Positions 40,595 through 50,253 are shown, counted from the first letter of the stretch. The stretch: 64,000 nt of DNA from Epilithonimonas hungarica (GCF_900102265.1 NZ_FNBH01000001.1:620001-684000); one strand, 5' to 3'. Numbers and translations are program-made. The notes: generated by a model not told the origin, from the letters alone.

Positions 40595-42205
40595 ATGCTT
40601 TTACTTCTAATATCTATAATAGGATTATTGATCATTAATTTCGGAATGGGATCAATTATCAAAAATATTTTAAAAATCGATTGTCAGAGCTTTGCTTTGA
40701 CTTCTTTTTTAGGGATTTTAAGTATTGCTTTTTTCCAAACCATAATTGCATTTTTTTCACCATTAAATATTTTTGATGAATCCGTTTTTCTAATTTTTGG
40801 ATTGATTGGAATTCTTATTTTTCTAAAAAAGAAAGATTTTTCATATCCCGATATTAGAAAAAATTTCAACGTTTGGTTTTATTTTTTTGTTACAACTATC
40901 GTTTTTGTCGGCTCGTTTTCACCGTTTTTTTATGACCATTACAGTTATTACAGCCCAACCATATCGATGTTGAGAGAAGTTGGACTTGTAAAAGGAGTCT
41001 CCAATCTGGATCTATTATTAGGGCAATCTTCCTTTTGGCATATTTATCAATCTGGGTTTTCAAACATTTTGGACGGATTTCTGCGAATCAATTCTTATTT
41101 GTTGATCCTATTTTTGATGTATATTTACGAAAGAAGGCAGTGGGTCTTATTGGTTTTCATTCCATTTTTTCTAATTTTCATACAACAGCCAAGCCCGGAC
41201 CTGCCAACATTTATAATCGCCCTAATTGTTCTAAATGAATTATTAAATAATACTGACAGGAAATTACTTTTGTACCTTTCAATATTTGCTTTTTGTATAA
41301 AACCAATAATGTTCTGGTTGCCATTATTAGTTGTGTTAGAAAGTATTAAAAAAAGAAGCTTCAAATTCCAAATGTTGCTTCCGATTTTTACTTTTGGGAT
41401 TCTATTTTTAATAAAAAATCTCTGGCTTTTTGGTTTCCCGGTTTTTCCGGTTTCCACAATTGATTTTGATTTACCTTGGAAGCCCAGTCAGGAGATCCTA
41501 ACCTATTCTTCTCAAATCGGGTTGATGAAATCTTATGATATGCATTATTCCTATCAGCAGATTCTGGATTTCAACCTTTTGGAAAAGATTTATCATTGGT
41601 TTACTATTGGATTCAAATCTGTTTTTAATATTGGAATTATATTAAGTATTTTGATTTTAGGATTTTTGGCTTTCAAGAAAAAAGATAGATTTTATGTATT
41701 ACTTTTCATTTGTGTCTTAATTAAACTTGTTTTAATTATCATATTTTCAGCTCAGTATCGATTTTTTATTGATGTTTATTTGATCACGTTATTTCTTATC
41801 TTCAAAAATATTTCTGAGAAGAAAGTTATTTTCACATCTGTTGTTTTATCAATTTTAATTTCTACAATTTTCACCTTTCCTGGTTTTGTAAAAGACAAAT
41901 TCCATATGGGGAAATGGATGGCAGGTTTTCAAATATCGCAATTTATCAAACCAATCGAATTCGGGTCCGAAATACCGAGACGCTATCAATTAGGAAATCT
42001 GAAATTCAATGCTACAAAAGGATTGGTTGATAAAACGTCTTTTCCAGCAATGTCTCTTTATTGGCTGAGGACTTATCAATATTATGGTGTATTTCCTCAG
42101 ATTTCAGATCATGGATTTATCCAGAAAAAATTAACAGGGAAAGAGAAAATCAAACTCCAGGAAATCATTGATGATTTAGAAAGGCCCAAACAAAAAATAC
42201 CTTAA
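40595..42205 (+). CDS. Polytopic membrane protein, glycosyltransferase-like
   Basis: A 536-residue inner-membrane protein with about 12 hydrophobic segments and short loops. It resembles the membrane-bound GT-C/LIC_10190-type proteins that act in cell-surface glycan work, but no clear catalytic motif was identified, so the function is a guess. I chose the ATG at 40595 because the upstream in-frame TTG (40565) lies inside the terminator hairpin. The gene is thus placed immediately after the terminator, and its own promoter must lie within or before the previous gene. RuvB follows with its own promoter. Confidence 0.65.
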   Translation: MLLLLISIIGLLIINFGMGSIIKNILKIDCQSFALTSFLGILSIAFFQTIIAFFSPLNIFDESVFLIFGLIGILIFLKKKDFSYPDIRKNFNVWFYFFVTTIVFVGSFSPFFYDHYSYYSPTISMLREVGLVKGVSNLDLLLGQSSFWHIYQSGFSNILDGFLRINSYLLILFLMYIYERRQWVLLVFIPFFLIFIQQPSPDLPTFIIALIVLNELLNNTDRKLLLYLSIFAFCIKPIMFWLPLLVVLESIKKRSFKFQMLLPIFTFGILFLIKNLWLFGFPVFPVSTIDFDLPWKPSQEILTYSSQIGLMKSYDMHYSYQQILDFNLLEKIYHWFTIGFKSVFNIGIILSILILGFLAFKKKDRFYVLLFICVLIKLVLIIIFSAQYRFFIDVYLITLFLIFKNISEKKVIFTSVVLSILISTIFTFPGFVKDKFHMGKWMAGFQISQFIKPIEFGSEIPRRYQLGNLKFNATKGLVDKTSFPAMSLYWLRTYQYYGVFPQISDHGFIQKKLTGKEKIKLQEIIDDLERPKQKIP

Positions 42206-42213
42206 AATTTCTC

Positions 42214-42221
42214 TATCTTTG
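42214..42221 (+). promoter_or_regulatory. -7 box of ruvB
   Basis: TATCTTTG matches TAnnTTTG; it lies 61 nt before the ATG. Confidence 0.5.
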
Positions 42222-42282
42222 AATATCATTTTAATTAAATTCAACTTTGGATTTAATTCTTCATTTTTAATTATTAATAGCA

Positions 42283-43305
42283 ATGCCCGATTTTTTACAT
42301 CCCGATAAAGACAATTATTCTGATGACGATTTGATTCAGGAAGAGAAGATCCGTCCGCAGAGTTTCAGAGATTTTGCAGGGCAAAGAAAAACATTGGACA
42401 ATCTGGAAGTTTTCGTAGCTGCAGCTAAAAACCGGGGGCACGCTCTGGACCATGTTCTTTTGCACGGTCCGCCGGGATTGGGAAAAACAACTCTATCCCA
42501 TATTATTGCAAACGAATTAGGCGTTAATTGCAAAATTACCTCAGGTCCAGTTCTGGATAAACCGGGAAGTTTGGCAGGATTACTTACCAATCTTGAAGAG
42601 AATGATGTTCTTTTTATAGACGAGATCCATCGCCTGTCGCCTATTGTGGAAGAATATCTGTATTCTGCGATGGAGGATTACAAGATAGATATCATGCTGG
42701 AAAGCGGTCCTAATGCGAGAAGCGTTCAGATCGGACTCAATCCTTTTACATTGATTGGTGCGACCACAAGAAGCGGGATGCTTACCAAACCGATGCTTGC
42801 AAGATTCGGGATCCAAAGTAGATTAGAATATTATACCATCGAGCTTTTAGGAATGATCATCGAAAGGAGCGCACGTGTCCTAGGCGTGAAGATCTATGAG
42901 GATGCTGCGCTCGAAATTGCAAGAAGGAGCCGGGGAACACCCAGGATTGCCAATGCACTTTTGAGAAGAGTGCGTGATTTTGCTGAAATTAAAGGGAATG
43001 GAGAAATTGAGATCGAAATCACAAAATTTGCACTGAATTCTCTCAATGTGGACGAATTTGGATTAGATGATATGGACAACAAGATTATGCGTGTGATGAT
43101 AGAAAATTTCCGGGGAAAGCCAGTCGGGATTTCTGCACTTGCAACTTCCATCGGAGAAAATCCGGAGACTTTGGAAGAGGTCTATGAGCCCTTTTTGATT
43201 CAGGAAGGATTTATCATAAGAACCCCGAGAGGAAGAGAAGTGACAGACAAAGCCTATAAACATTTAGGGATTTCCAGACCGAAAAATCTTGGGGAATTGT
43301 TCTAA
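42283..43305 (+). CDS. ruvB: Holliday junction branch migration ATPase RuvB
   Basis: An AAA+ motor that works with RuvA to move Holliday junctions during recombination repair. The 340 residues are the normal length. Landmarks: [11 protein letters not shown] at about residue 25, Walker [12 protein letters not shown] near 63, Walker [12 protein letters not shown] near 110, sensor 1 GATTRSGML near 160, the arginine finger in [15 protein letters not shown], and the C-terminal winged helix (LGISRP). Cytoplasmic. It is not next to ruvA or ruvC here. Confidence 0.97.
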   Translation: MPDFLHPDKDNYSDDDLIQEEKIRPQSFRDFAGQRKTLDNLEVFVAAAKNRGHALDHVLLHGPPGLGKTTLSHIIANELGVNCKITSGPVLDKPGSLAGLLTNLEENDVLFIDEIHRLSPIVEEYLYSAMEDYKIDIMLESGPNARSVQIGLNPFTLIGATTRSGMLTKPMLARFGIQSRLEYYTIELLGMIIERSARVLGVKIYEDAALEIARRSRGTPRIANALLRRVRDFAEIKGNGEIEIEITKFALNSLNVDEFGLDDMDNKIMRVMIENFRGKPVGISALATSIGENPETLEEVYEPFLIQEGFIIRTPRGREVTDKAYKHLGISRPKNLGELF

Positions 43306-43342
43306 TATGATTATTTAGACTACTTCGAACCACCTTATTGAG

Positions 43343-43437
43343 TTTGGGCAGCTTGATCCGCCCCCGTTCCCGCTTTTTTCTTTTTACCAAAAAAGAAAAA
43401 GAGCTCCACTCAGGTCGGGCTGCTGCAATTCGATGTT
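43343..43437. repeat. Dispersed REP-like element, copy 3
   Basis: Best-preserved copy: TTTGGGCAGCTT at the left, CCCGTTCCCGCT, a T-run/A-run hairpin (CTTTTT...AAAAAG), GAGCTCCACTCA, GTCGGGCTGC and GCAATTCGATGTT at the right. It lies between ruvB and the MBL-fold gene, in the same kind of non-coding location as the copies at 1-89 and 4258-4364. Confidence 0.75.
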
Positions 43438-43561
43438 TATAATTCGGGATAATTTATTATATTAGTAAAAAACAAAAATTCCTATGAAATCACAATTATT
43501 AACAGATAGATATAAAGATTTGGTGATTGCATATGGCAAATAAAATAATAAATAACTATAT

Positions 43562-44428
43562 ATGAAACTCTATCCAATCCAATGCGGAAAATTCAAATTA
43601 GATGGTGGTGCAATGTTTGGTGTTGTTCCAAAAACGCTTTGGGAAAAAACAAATCCGGCTGATGAAAAAAATCTCATTGAATTAGGAACTCGTTCTCTTT
43701 TGGTAGAAGACGGTAAAAAATTAATCCTGATCGATTGTGGCCTTGGAGACAAACAAGATGAAAGATTCTTCGGACATTATTCACTTTGGGGAGATGATTC
43801 CTTAGACAAAAACTTGAAGAGATACGGATTTGTAAGAGAAGATATTACAGATGTTTTTTTGACACACCTTCATTTTGACCATTGCGGTGGTGCAGTGGAA
43901 TGGAATGATGACAAATCGGGTTACAGACCTGCTTTCAAAAATGCACATTTCTGGACCAACGAAAATCATTGGAAATGGGCAACTGAACCCAATCCAAGAG
44001 AAAAAGCAAGCTTTCTGAAAGAAAATATTCTCCCCCTGGAAGAAAGCGGGCAGCTCAATTTCTTGCCACTACCAACAACCGGAAATTATGGATTTGCTCC
44101 CGATTTGAAAATGGATGTGATCTTTGTTGATGGACATACGGAAAAACAAATGCTTCCTGTTCTTCAATATCAGGAAAAAACAATTGTTTTTGCAGCTGAT
44201 CTGATTCCTACGGTTGGTCATATTCCACAAGTTTATGTTATGGGTTATGATACACGACCATTACTAACGATGGAAGAAAAAGGGAAATTCCTAAAGCAAT
44301 GTGTGGACAACGAATATCTTTTGTTCTTTGAACATGACGCACATAACGAATTGGCAAGCCTTAAAATGACTGAAAAAGGTGTGAAACTTGATCAGACATT
44401 TAGTTTTAATGAAGTTTTTGGATATTAA
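43562..44428 (+). CDS. MBL-fold metallo-hydrolase
   Basis: A 288-residue cytoplasmic metallo-beta-lactamase-fold hydrolase. The metal motif HLHFDH starts at His102 (H102, H104, D106, H107). Later ligands are seen in VDGHTEKQML (His near 198), AADLIPT (Asp near 217) and FEHDAH (about 260). The family includes quorum-quenching lactonases and other esterases; the sequence does not allow a choice. It starts 20 nt after a short non-coding stretch, and coaE follows by 6 nt, so the two are an operon. Confidence 0.85.
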   Translation: MKLYPIQCGKFKLDGGAMFGVVPKTLWEKTNPADEKNLIELGTRSLLVEDGKKLILIDCGLGDKQDERFFGHYSLWGDDSLDKNLKRYGFVREDITDVFLTHLHFDHCGGAVEWNDDKSGYRPAFKNAHFWTNENHWKWATEPNPREKASFLKENILPLEESGQLNFLPLPTTGNYGFAPDLKMDVIFVDGHTEKQMLPVLQYQEKTIVFAADLIPTVGHIPQVYVMGYDTRPLLTMEEKGKFLKQCVDNEYLLFFEHDAHNELASLKMTEKGVKLDQTFSFNEVFGY

Positions 44429-44434
44429 TAAATT

Positions 44435-45061
44435 ATGGATATAAAAGATACGATTTCGACTCAGGACGAAGATGTTCCCATACCCAAGATAATTGGATTG
44501 ACTGGCGGAATTGGTTCCGGAAAAACATCGGTCGCAAGAATTTTAGAAGAAAAAGGATTTCCTGTTTATTATTCTGATAATGAAGCAAAGAATATTGTCA
44601 ACAAAGATTCTGTTCTCAAAGAAAAGATCACTGAGCTTTTAGGAAAAGGTGCTTATTCTGATGGAGTTTATAACAGAAAGTATGTTGCTGAAAAAGTTTT
44701 TAATAATTCTGAATTATTGGAACAATTGAATCATTTGATTCATCCGGCTGTAAGAATCGATTTTGATAAGTGGGTTGCTGCCCAGGATTCTGAATTTGTT
44801 TTTAAAGAAACAGCTCTTCTTTTTGAATTAAAATTGAATCTACAATGCTATAAGTCTCTTCTTATTACTGCTGATGACAATCTCAGGATCAAAAGAACTA
44901 TGGATAGAGATGGCAAAACTTATAGAGAAGTAGAGACTGTGATCCAAAAGCAAATGCCGGAAAAAGAAAAATGTAAATTGGCGGATTATATCATTTACAA
45001 CAATTCCGACCAAGAAAGTCTGAGGGTTGCAACAGAAGCTTTTATAGAAGAACTTAAATGA
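44435..45061 (+). CDS. coaE: Dephospho-CoA kinase
   Basis: Last step of CoA biosynthesis: phosphorylates the 3'-OH of dephospho-CoA. At 208 residues it has the P-loop GLTGGIGSGKTSVA (about 22-35), YYSDNEAKNIV (the conserved Asp), LNHLIHPAVR and RTMDRDGKTYREVETVIQKQMPEKEK. It has about 17 extra residues (MDIKDTISTQDEDVPIP) before the P-loop compared with short CoaE proteins. Another start is not obvious. It shares a transcript with the MBL-fold hydrolase. Confidence 0.95.
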   Translation: MDIKDTISTQDEDVPIPKIIGLTGGIGSGKTSVARILEEKGFPVYYSDNEAKNIVNKDSVLKEKITELLGKGAYSDGVYNRKYVAEKVFNNSELLEQLNHLIHPAVRIDFDKWVAAQDSEFVFKETALLFELKLNLQCYKSLLITADDNLRIKRTMDRDGKTYREVETVIQKQMPEKEKCKLADYIIYNNSDQESLRVATEAFIEELK

Positions 45062-45084
45062 ATTTTTAATACCATAAAAAAATA

Positions 45085-45117
45085 AAACTCCCCGAATCTT
45101 TGATTCGGGGAGTTTTT
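45085..45117. terminator. Bidirectional terminator after coaE
   Basis: AAACTCCCCGAATC / GATTCGGGGAGTTT around TTT: a perfect GC-rich stem with runs on both sides. Confidence 0.92.
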
Positions 45118-45138
45118 GTTATTTCAATAAACGATGTT

Positions 45139-48069
45139 TTAGTTTTTGATGAATTTAGTTTGAGATTTTTCTCCGTCAGATTCTAATGATAAGATGTAAA
45201 CACCTTTTGTCAATTTAGAAACATTTACTTTTCCGTCAGTAGTTCCTTGATTTACCAATTGTCCGCCTACAGAGTAGATCTCGAATTTAGTTTTAGAAGA
45301 AACATTAGAAATATTGATCACATCTACCGCAGGATTTGGATAAATACTGATATTATTTTTCTTAACATCTGTTACCGCAAGTGTTTCTGATATTTTAACT
45401 GCATAATCTTCAACCTCTCCGTAAGTGAAAGAAGCACAAGGACCAGTCGGTGCAGTGGAGTATCTCATGATCACTCTCATTCCTACAGTTTTGTCTCCGG
45501 TGTATGCCGTGGAAGGAACAGCAAAAGTAGCACTAACTGTTGCTGTTGTACTAGCAGCACTTGTCATTACTTTTTCAGAATCTTCGTAAGTTCCGTTTCT
45601 GTTAAAATCGATCCAGACTGCAACAGCCTCGCTGTAAGTAGTTCCTGTCCAAGCTTTGGTAACAGCTATTGTATTTCCTGTGGAATTTTTCACCAATTGA
45701 ACTAATCTTGTATTATCAGATCCATAATTGGTATAGTAACCTGCTCCGGAATTACTTGTCATTACCGTACCTCCGCCAGCTGGTGTTACTACCACTTTTG
45801 AGATATATTCATCTGAAGAATCAGAAGAAGTAACTGTACAGTAAGTTATGCCTGTTGTTCTGAAAGTTTTGCCGGAATAAGTTCCTGTAGTTCCACTACA
45901 GATAGAAGCGACTTCTACATTATATTCTGTGTCTTCTTCTAATTGTGTGAGCGTGTAAGTATTGGTTGTGATGCCATTTACAATGGTCCAGTTTGTATCA
46001 GTAGTTTTTTTGTAACGTAAAGAATAAGTGGCATTGGCGATAGCGTCCCAATCAACTTTAGCACCAGTCTGTGTGATACTAGATACAGCAACTCCTGCAG
46101 GAGCTGTGCCATCACAATTTACCATTGCGGATACTGTTACTTTGCCTACAGCATAAAATACATTATCGATTGCTGATACTCTAACTATGATCTGTGTATC
46201 TGTAGGAATACTTGAGAAACTCAATTCTTCTGAACCATCATTGGCGGTAGAAGCAGATAAAACTGTCCAGGTAGTTCCATTATTTGTAGTGTAATCTATT
46301 TTAACATTGGCAACGCTATATGGTGCCGCATTGGTGTTCACAACATCCCAAGTAAATGCGGAAGCAGCATTATTATAAGCTTTGGTCGTGCTAACTTTGA
46401 ATGGTCCATCATTTCCTACAGTGATCAATTGAGAACCGATCTGGGTCTGTTGTTGTTTGATATCGGCATTATTATCTCTTACCGTTACACGGAAGTTCAT
46501 AGCTCTCGCAACATTAGAAACTGCTTCCCAATCAGCAGCACTTGATAAGGTTCCATTCAAGACATTGCTTAGTTTAGGGAAATATCTGTAAGGTAGATCA
46601 GAACCAGTAAGAGATCTGAATTTTGGTCCAGCTGTATTATTGCCTGTAACAGTTGTTATGGCGCTGGTAGCTCTGTCATATTCTTCCCAAGTGTAAGTCA
46701 ACGGGTCGCTTTCCGGATCTGTAGCAGAAGCGGTTAAAACGAAAGCTGTTCCTTTAGGAATTGTTTTGTTTGCCAAAGTTGCTACTACTGGTGGATTGTT
46801 TGTAATGGCAGTGCTTACCTCACAACTCTGAGTATTAACATAGGTCTGAACCTGCTCTATACTTCTAACATGGAAGTAAGCATCGGAATGTGCCTGTACA
46901 TCTGCGCTTGTAATCCCGGCGTAACCCATGATGGTAGATCCGGAACCAGGTTCCATATGTGCAGTATTGTAAGGGGCTGATTGAATACCATGTGAAAAAG
47001 TATGGTCAGCTCCGAACTGATGCCCCATTTCATGAGCTACATAATCAATATCGAAGTTATCTCCTTCTGGACCACCTGATCCCGGAGAAGTAAAAGCTGA
47101 CCCTTTAGCTTCTTCATCTGAATTGCTGGAAGGATTTCGGCAAACATTACCGATATCTCCTGCGCTTCCACCGCCTCCCGAACGTCCAAATAAATGACCT
47201 ATATCGTAAGCGGCATTGCCGATAACCGAAGTTAGTGTCTGCTGGATTTCAAGGTTCCATGCTCCTCCTGCTCCAGTAGAAGCATCAGAGTATGGATCGG
47301 TCGCTGCATTGGTGTAGATCAATTGAGGGAAATCCTGGACATTCATATGAATGGCAAAATCTTTTTCAAAAACACCATTTACTCTCGTCATTGTAGCATT
47401 GATGGCTGCTGCTGCCTGAGGAACGCCTCCGAAATACGTCGTATATTCTCCTGTCACAGAAATAGCCAGTCTGTAAGTTCTGTACTTTTTATCACTGGAT
47501 CTACTGAAGTTGGTAACGTCATGGGTGAAATCTGTAGAATTGGAAAGATCTTCCATTTGCTTTTTGCTTAGTAATGACTCAGAGGTGGTACATTCAAAAG
47601 CTTTGCCTTCTGACCTTTTATTGGTCTTTGGGAAAACACCATAAACAGATCTGTCTTTGTTCTGTGGTTCAATAAACTCATATTGTCCATTTCTGAACAT
47701 CATAGATTGAAAGTCATATGGAGATATACTGAATCTCACGTAGACAGTTGGGTCATCTACTTTTACACCTGTATAAGATCCTAACTGATAACGATCTGCC
47801 ATAGATTTTTCAACGACAGGTAAGCTATAGACTGCAAATTTTTCTATTTTACCTTCCAAGGTTGGTAAATTGATAATGATCGCTTTGCTATTTTTTCCTG
47901 TTTCCTCAGCTTTTACCAATTGTGCTCTGATGGCATCGATATCCAATGCATAATAATTGGTAACCTTTGTTTCGCGTAACTTTTCTCCTTTCATAGAAGT
48001 AGGGCTCCATTGTGCCAAAGCACTTGCTACCATTCCAAATGAAAAAAGAGTAGTAAAGATTTTCTTCAT
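45139..48069 (-). CDS. Large T9SS-secreted reprolysin-like zinc metalloprotease
   Basis: A 976-residue extracellular peptidase, paralogous to the protein at 13460. Signal peptide (MKKIFTTLFSFGMVASALA), propeptide-like part (to about 185), metzincin domain with HEMGHQFGADH (first His at 346) and the Met-turn region SGSTIMGYAGI. The next region (about 440-660) carries Ig-like modules. A fibronectin type III domain (about 665-750) with TGAKVDWDAIANATYSLRY is next. A GEVED domain (about 755-905) ends in YGEVEDYAVKI, and a T9SS type A domain closes the protein (ISIYPNPAVDVI, KFIKN). It differs from the first protease by Fn3+GEVED instead of the P-domain. It has its own -7 box. Confidence 0.92.
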   Translation of the reverse strand: MKKIFTTLFSFGMVASALAQWSPTSMKGEKLRETKVTNYYALDIDAIRAQLVKAEETGKNSKAIIINLPTLEGKIEKFAVYSLPVVEKSMADRYQLGSYTGVKVDDPTVYVRFSISPYDFQSMMFRNGQYEFIEPQNKDRSVYGVFPKTNKRSEGKAFECTTSESLLSKKQMEDLSNSTDFTHDVTNFSRSSDKKYRTYRLAISVTGEYTTYFGGVPQAAAAINATMTRVNGVFEKDFAIHMNVQDFPQLIYTNAATDPYSDASTGAGGAWNLEIQQTLTSVIGNAAYDIGHLFGRSGGGGSAGDIGNVCRNPSSNSDEEAKGSAFTSPGSGGPEGDNFDIDYVAHEMGHQFGADHTFSHGIQSAPYNTAHMEPGSGSTIMGYAGITSADVQAHSDAYFHVRSIEQVQTYVNTQSCEVSTAITNNPPVVATLANKTIPKGTAFVLTASATDPESDPLTYTWEEYDRATSAITTVTGNNTAGPKFRSLTGSDLPYRYFPKLSNVLNGTLSSAADWEAVSNVARAMNFRVTVRDNNADIKQQQTQIGSQLITVGNDGPFKVSTTKAYNNAASAFTWDVVNTNAAPYSVANVKIDYTTNNGTTWTVLSASTANDGSEELSFSSIPTDTQIIVRVSAIDNVFYAVGKVTVSAMVNCDGTAPAGVAVSSITQTGAKVDWDAIANATYSLRYKKTTDTNWTIVNGITTNTYTLTQLEEDTEYNVEVASICSGTTGTYSGKTFRTTGITYCTVTSSDSSDEYISKVVVTPAGGGTVMTSNSGAGYYTNYGSDNTRLVQLVKNSTGNTIAVTKAWTGTTYSEAVAVWIDFNRNGTYEDSEKVMTSAASTTATVSATFAVPSTAYTGDKTVGMRVIMRYSTAPTGPCASFTYGEVEDYAVKISETLAVTDVKKNNISIYPNPAVDVINISNVSSKTKFEIYSVGGQLVNQGTTDGKVNVSKLTKGVYILSLESDGEKSQTKFIKN

Positions 48070-48089
48070 ACTTTAATTTAATTTAATTT

Positions 48090-48097
48090 CAAATATA
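48090..48097 (-). promoter_or_regulatory. -7 box of the large protease gene
   Basis: Minus strand TATATTTG matches TAnnTTTG; it lies 20 nt before the ATG at 48069. Confidence 0.5.
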
Positions 48098-48114
48098 TGT
48101 GATTTTATTATTAA

Positions 48115-48147
48115 AAAAAAAATGCATCAGTGATTCTGATGCATTTT
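48115..48147 (-). terminator. Terminator of the ftsY/YeaQ-like unit
   Basis: AAAATGCATCAG / CTGATGCATTTT around TGATT, with an A-run on the plus strand that becomes a U-run on the minus transcript. Confidence 0.85.
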
Positions 48148-48183
48148 TGTTATTTTTATCTAATTTCAATTGAAAAAATTCAC

Positions 48184-48441
48184 TTATTTTTTAGTGACCA
48201 TTCTATATAAGAATAATAGTAATATAGATCCTCCAATTGCCAAAAGCCAGCTTTTCGGACTCCAGAAAGAATCCACATCGCCCCAGCCCAGGACATAGGT
48301 TCCAATTGCCCCGCCAAGGAAAGAGCCTACAATTCCAATGATGATTGTTACAATCCAGCCGCCAGGATCATTTCCAGGATGAATGGCTTTTGCGATAGCT
48401 CCAGCGATAAGGCCGAAGATAATCCAAGTTAAAATACCCAT
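48184..48441 (-). CDS. GlsB/YeaQ/YmgE-type stress membrane protein
   Basis: An 85-residue inner-membrane protein with three transmembrane helices (about residues 2-17, 27-50 and 62-80). The glycine-rich pattern GLIAGAIAKAIHPGNDPGG and IVGSFLGGAIGTYVLGW matches the transglycosylase-associated (YeaQ/GlsB) family, often linked to envelope stress. It starts 43 nt after ftsY ends and is probably on the same transcript; a terminator follows. Confidence 0.9.
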   Translation of the reverse strand: MGILTWIIFGLIAGAIAKAIHPGNDPGGWIVTIIIGIVGSFLGGAIGTYVLGWGDVDSFWSPKSWLLAIGGSILLLFLYRMVTKK

Positions 48442-48484
48442 AGTTTAATTTTTTTAATGTTAATATTAAGATCAAATGATTTTG

Positions 48485-49438
48485 TTATCTCTTCTTGAAA
48501 AATGAATTAACAAATTCCATACCATTAAAAATCTGAAGATCTTGGATCTTTTCACCTACACCTATATACTTCACGGGAATTTGAAACTGATCGGAAATAC
48601 CAATTACGACACCGCCTTTTGCCGTCCCGTCTAATTTTGTTACTGCCAACGCTGTTACTTCTGTAGCGGCTGTAAATTGTTTAGCTTGTTCGAACGCGTT
48701 CTGTCCGGTAGAACCATCTAGAACCAGTAATACCTCATGTGGAGCATCAGGAATTACCTTTTGCATCACACGTTTTATTTTGGACAATTCGTTCATTAGA
48801 TTCACTTTGTTGTGTAATCTTCCTGCTGTATCTATGATCACAACATCTGCATTTTGAGCAACTGCAGATTGAACTGTATCGAAAGCAACAGAAGCTGGGT
48901 CTGATCCCATCTCTTGTTTTACAATAGGAACACCAACACGCTCACTCCAGATTACTAATTGATCCACGGCTGCGGCCCGGAAAGTGTCTGCAGCTCCCAG
49001 AACAACTTTCAAACCTTGAGATTTGAATTGATGAGCGAGTTTTCCAATGGTTGTGGTTTTGCCAACACCATTCACGCCTACAACCATTATGACATAAGGT
49101 TTCTTGCTTGTGTCGATATTGTCTGTGTCTAGATGCGGATTGTCCAAAAGAAGACCGGTGATTTCTTCCCTAAGGATATTGTCGAGTTCGCTGACGTTGA
49201 CATATTTATCTCTAGCCACTCTTTCTTCGATTCTTTTGATAATTTTGATCGTAGTTTCTGCGCCTACATCAGAAGCGATAAGAACTTCTTCCAGATCATC
49301 CAGAACTTCATCATCTACCGTGTTTTTTCCAACAACAGCTCTGGAGATTTTATCGAAAAAACCTTGACTGGATTTTTCCAGACCTTTGTCAAGCGTTTCC
49401 TTGTCTTCTTTTTTGAATATTTTTTTGAACCAACTCAT
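48485..49438 (-). CDS. ftsY: Signal recognition particle receptor FtsY
   Basis: The GTPase that docks SRP-bound ribosomes at the membrane. At 317 residues it is an NG-only form: a short charged N-terminus (MSWFKKIFKKEDKE), the N domain (about 20-105), and the G domain with GVNGVGKTTTIGKLA (about 122-136), DTFRAAAVDQL, DTAGRLHNKVNLM, TKLDGTAKGG and IKYIGVGEKIQDL. It lacks the long acidic A domain of E. coli FtsY, which is usual in this phylum. It follows the ribosomal genes rpmB-rpmG-DUF4295. Confidence 0.95.
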   Translation of the reverse strand: MSWFKKIFKKEDKETLDKGLEKSSQGFFDKISRAVVGKNTVDDEVLDDLEEVLIASDVGAETTIKIIKRIEERVARDKYVNVSELDNILREEITGLLLDNPHLDTDNIDTSKKPYVIMVVGVNGVGKTTTIGKLAHQFKSQGLKVVLGAADTFRAAAVDQLVIWSERVGVPIVKQEMGSDPASVAFDTVQSAVAQNADVVIIDTAGRLHNKVNLMNELSKIKRVMQKVIPDAPHEVLLVLDGSTGQNAFEQAKQFTAATEVTALAVTKLDGTAKGGVVIGISDQFQIPVKYIGVGEKIQDLQIFNGMEFVNSFFKKR

Positions 49439-49525
49439 TTTAGTTATAATTGATCAATAATAATTGATAATTGATTTTTCAGATCAAAAGTCTTAGGATC
49501 TGAATTTATTTAAAACAAATATAAC

Positions 49526-49556
49526 AAAAAAACTACCCTGAAAAAGAGTAGTTTTT
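49526..49556 (-). terminator. Terminator after the DUF4295 gene
   Basis: AAAAACTAC / GTAGTTTTT lies 22 nt beyond the stop codon at 49578. Confidence 0.7.
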
Positions 49557-49577
49557 ATATTGTATTCGGGTGAGAGA

Positions 49578-49733
49578 TTATTTTTTCAAAAATCCTTCAA
49601 CTTCGTCAGCGTTCATTACTTTTTCTTCAAAAACGTAAGCATCAGATTTAGAAGACTTCACCATTTTGATTACTTTTGTCATTTTCTTTGAACCAGCTCC
49701 ACCTTGAAGTGTTGCTACTACTTTCTTTGCCAT
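49578..49733 (-). CDS. DUF4295 protein (short, 51 residues)
   Basis: A 51-residue basic protein that begins MAKKVVATLQGGAGSKK and ends NADEVEGFLKK. It lies right after rpmG (19-nt gap) in the ribosomal operon. I recognise DUF4295, a small protein conserved next to L33/L28 in Bacteroidetes; its genome position and basic composition suggest a ribosome-associated role, which is inference. Confidence 0.88.
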   Translation of the reverse strand: MAKKVVATLQGGAGSKKMTKVIKMVKSSKSDAYVFEEKVMNADEVEGFLKK

Positions 49734-49752
49734 TGTAAAATATTTTTATATA

Positions 49753-49935
49753 TTACTTAATTTCTTTGTGAACAGTGTATTTCTTAAGAACCGGATTGAA
49801 TTTTTTAAGTTCCAATCTTTCTGTAGTGTTCTTTTTATTTTTTGTAGTAATGTATCTTGACATTCCCGCTACTCCGCTTTCTTTGTGCTCAGTGCATTCT
49901 AGAATTACCTGAACTCTGTTACCTTTTTTAGCCAT
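49753..49935 (-). CDS. rpmG: 50S ribosomal protein L33
   Basis: A 60-residue large-subunit protein with [20 protein letters not shown] at the start and [20 protein letters not shown] at the end. The zinc-binding cysteine pairs of the C+ form are missing except Cys14, so this is the zinc-independent form. Its ATG overlaps the rpmB stop codon by one base (TAATG), showing translational coupling. Confidence 0.96.
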   Translation of the reverse strand: MAKKGNRVQVILECTEHKESGVAGMSRYITTKNKKNTTERLELKKFNPVLKKYTVHKEIK

Positions 49936-50183
49936 TACTTAGTAGTGTTTTTAATAAATCCATTTCTAGCAGCTCTTTCAAGTGCTTCCTCTATTCCAAT
50001 CTTATTGATCACTCTTAATCCGTGAGCAGAAACTTTAAGAGTTACTGATTTTTCTTGCTCAGGAAGATAAAATTTCTTCTCTAGTAAGTTAATTTCAAAA
50101 CGTCTTTTCGTTTTGTTATTAGCGTGAGAAACATTGTTTCCTACCATTGCACGCTTACCTGTTATTTGGCAAATTCTTGACAT
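49935..50183 (-). CDS. rpmB: 50S ribosomal protein L28
   Basis: An 82-residue large-subunit protein starting [33 protein letters not shown], the conserved L28 N-terminus; it is normal in length. It heads the rpmB-rpmG-DUF4295 operon, the common order in this phylum. Confidence 0.97.
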   Translation of the reverse strand: MSRICQITGKRAMVGNNVSHANNKTKRRFEINLLEKKFYLPEQEKSVTLKVSAHGLRVINKIGIEEALERAARNGFIKNTTK

Positions 50184-50221
50184 ATCTCGATGTTCTTTTG
50201 ACTAATGAATATTTGAGAGTG

Positions 50222-50253
50222 CAAAATAACGGATTATTTTCCGGATAGCCAAA
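50222..50253 (-). promoter_or_regulatory. Promoter of the rpmB operon
   Basis: Minus strand: TTTG (50250-50253), a 20-nt gap and TTATTTTG (50222-50229), one mismatch to TAnnTTTG, about 38 nt before the rpmB ATG. Confidence 0.55.
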
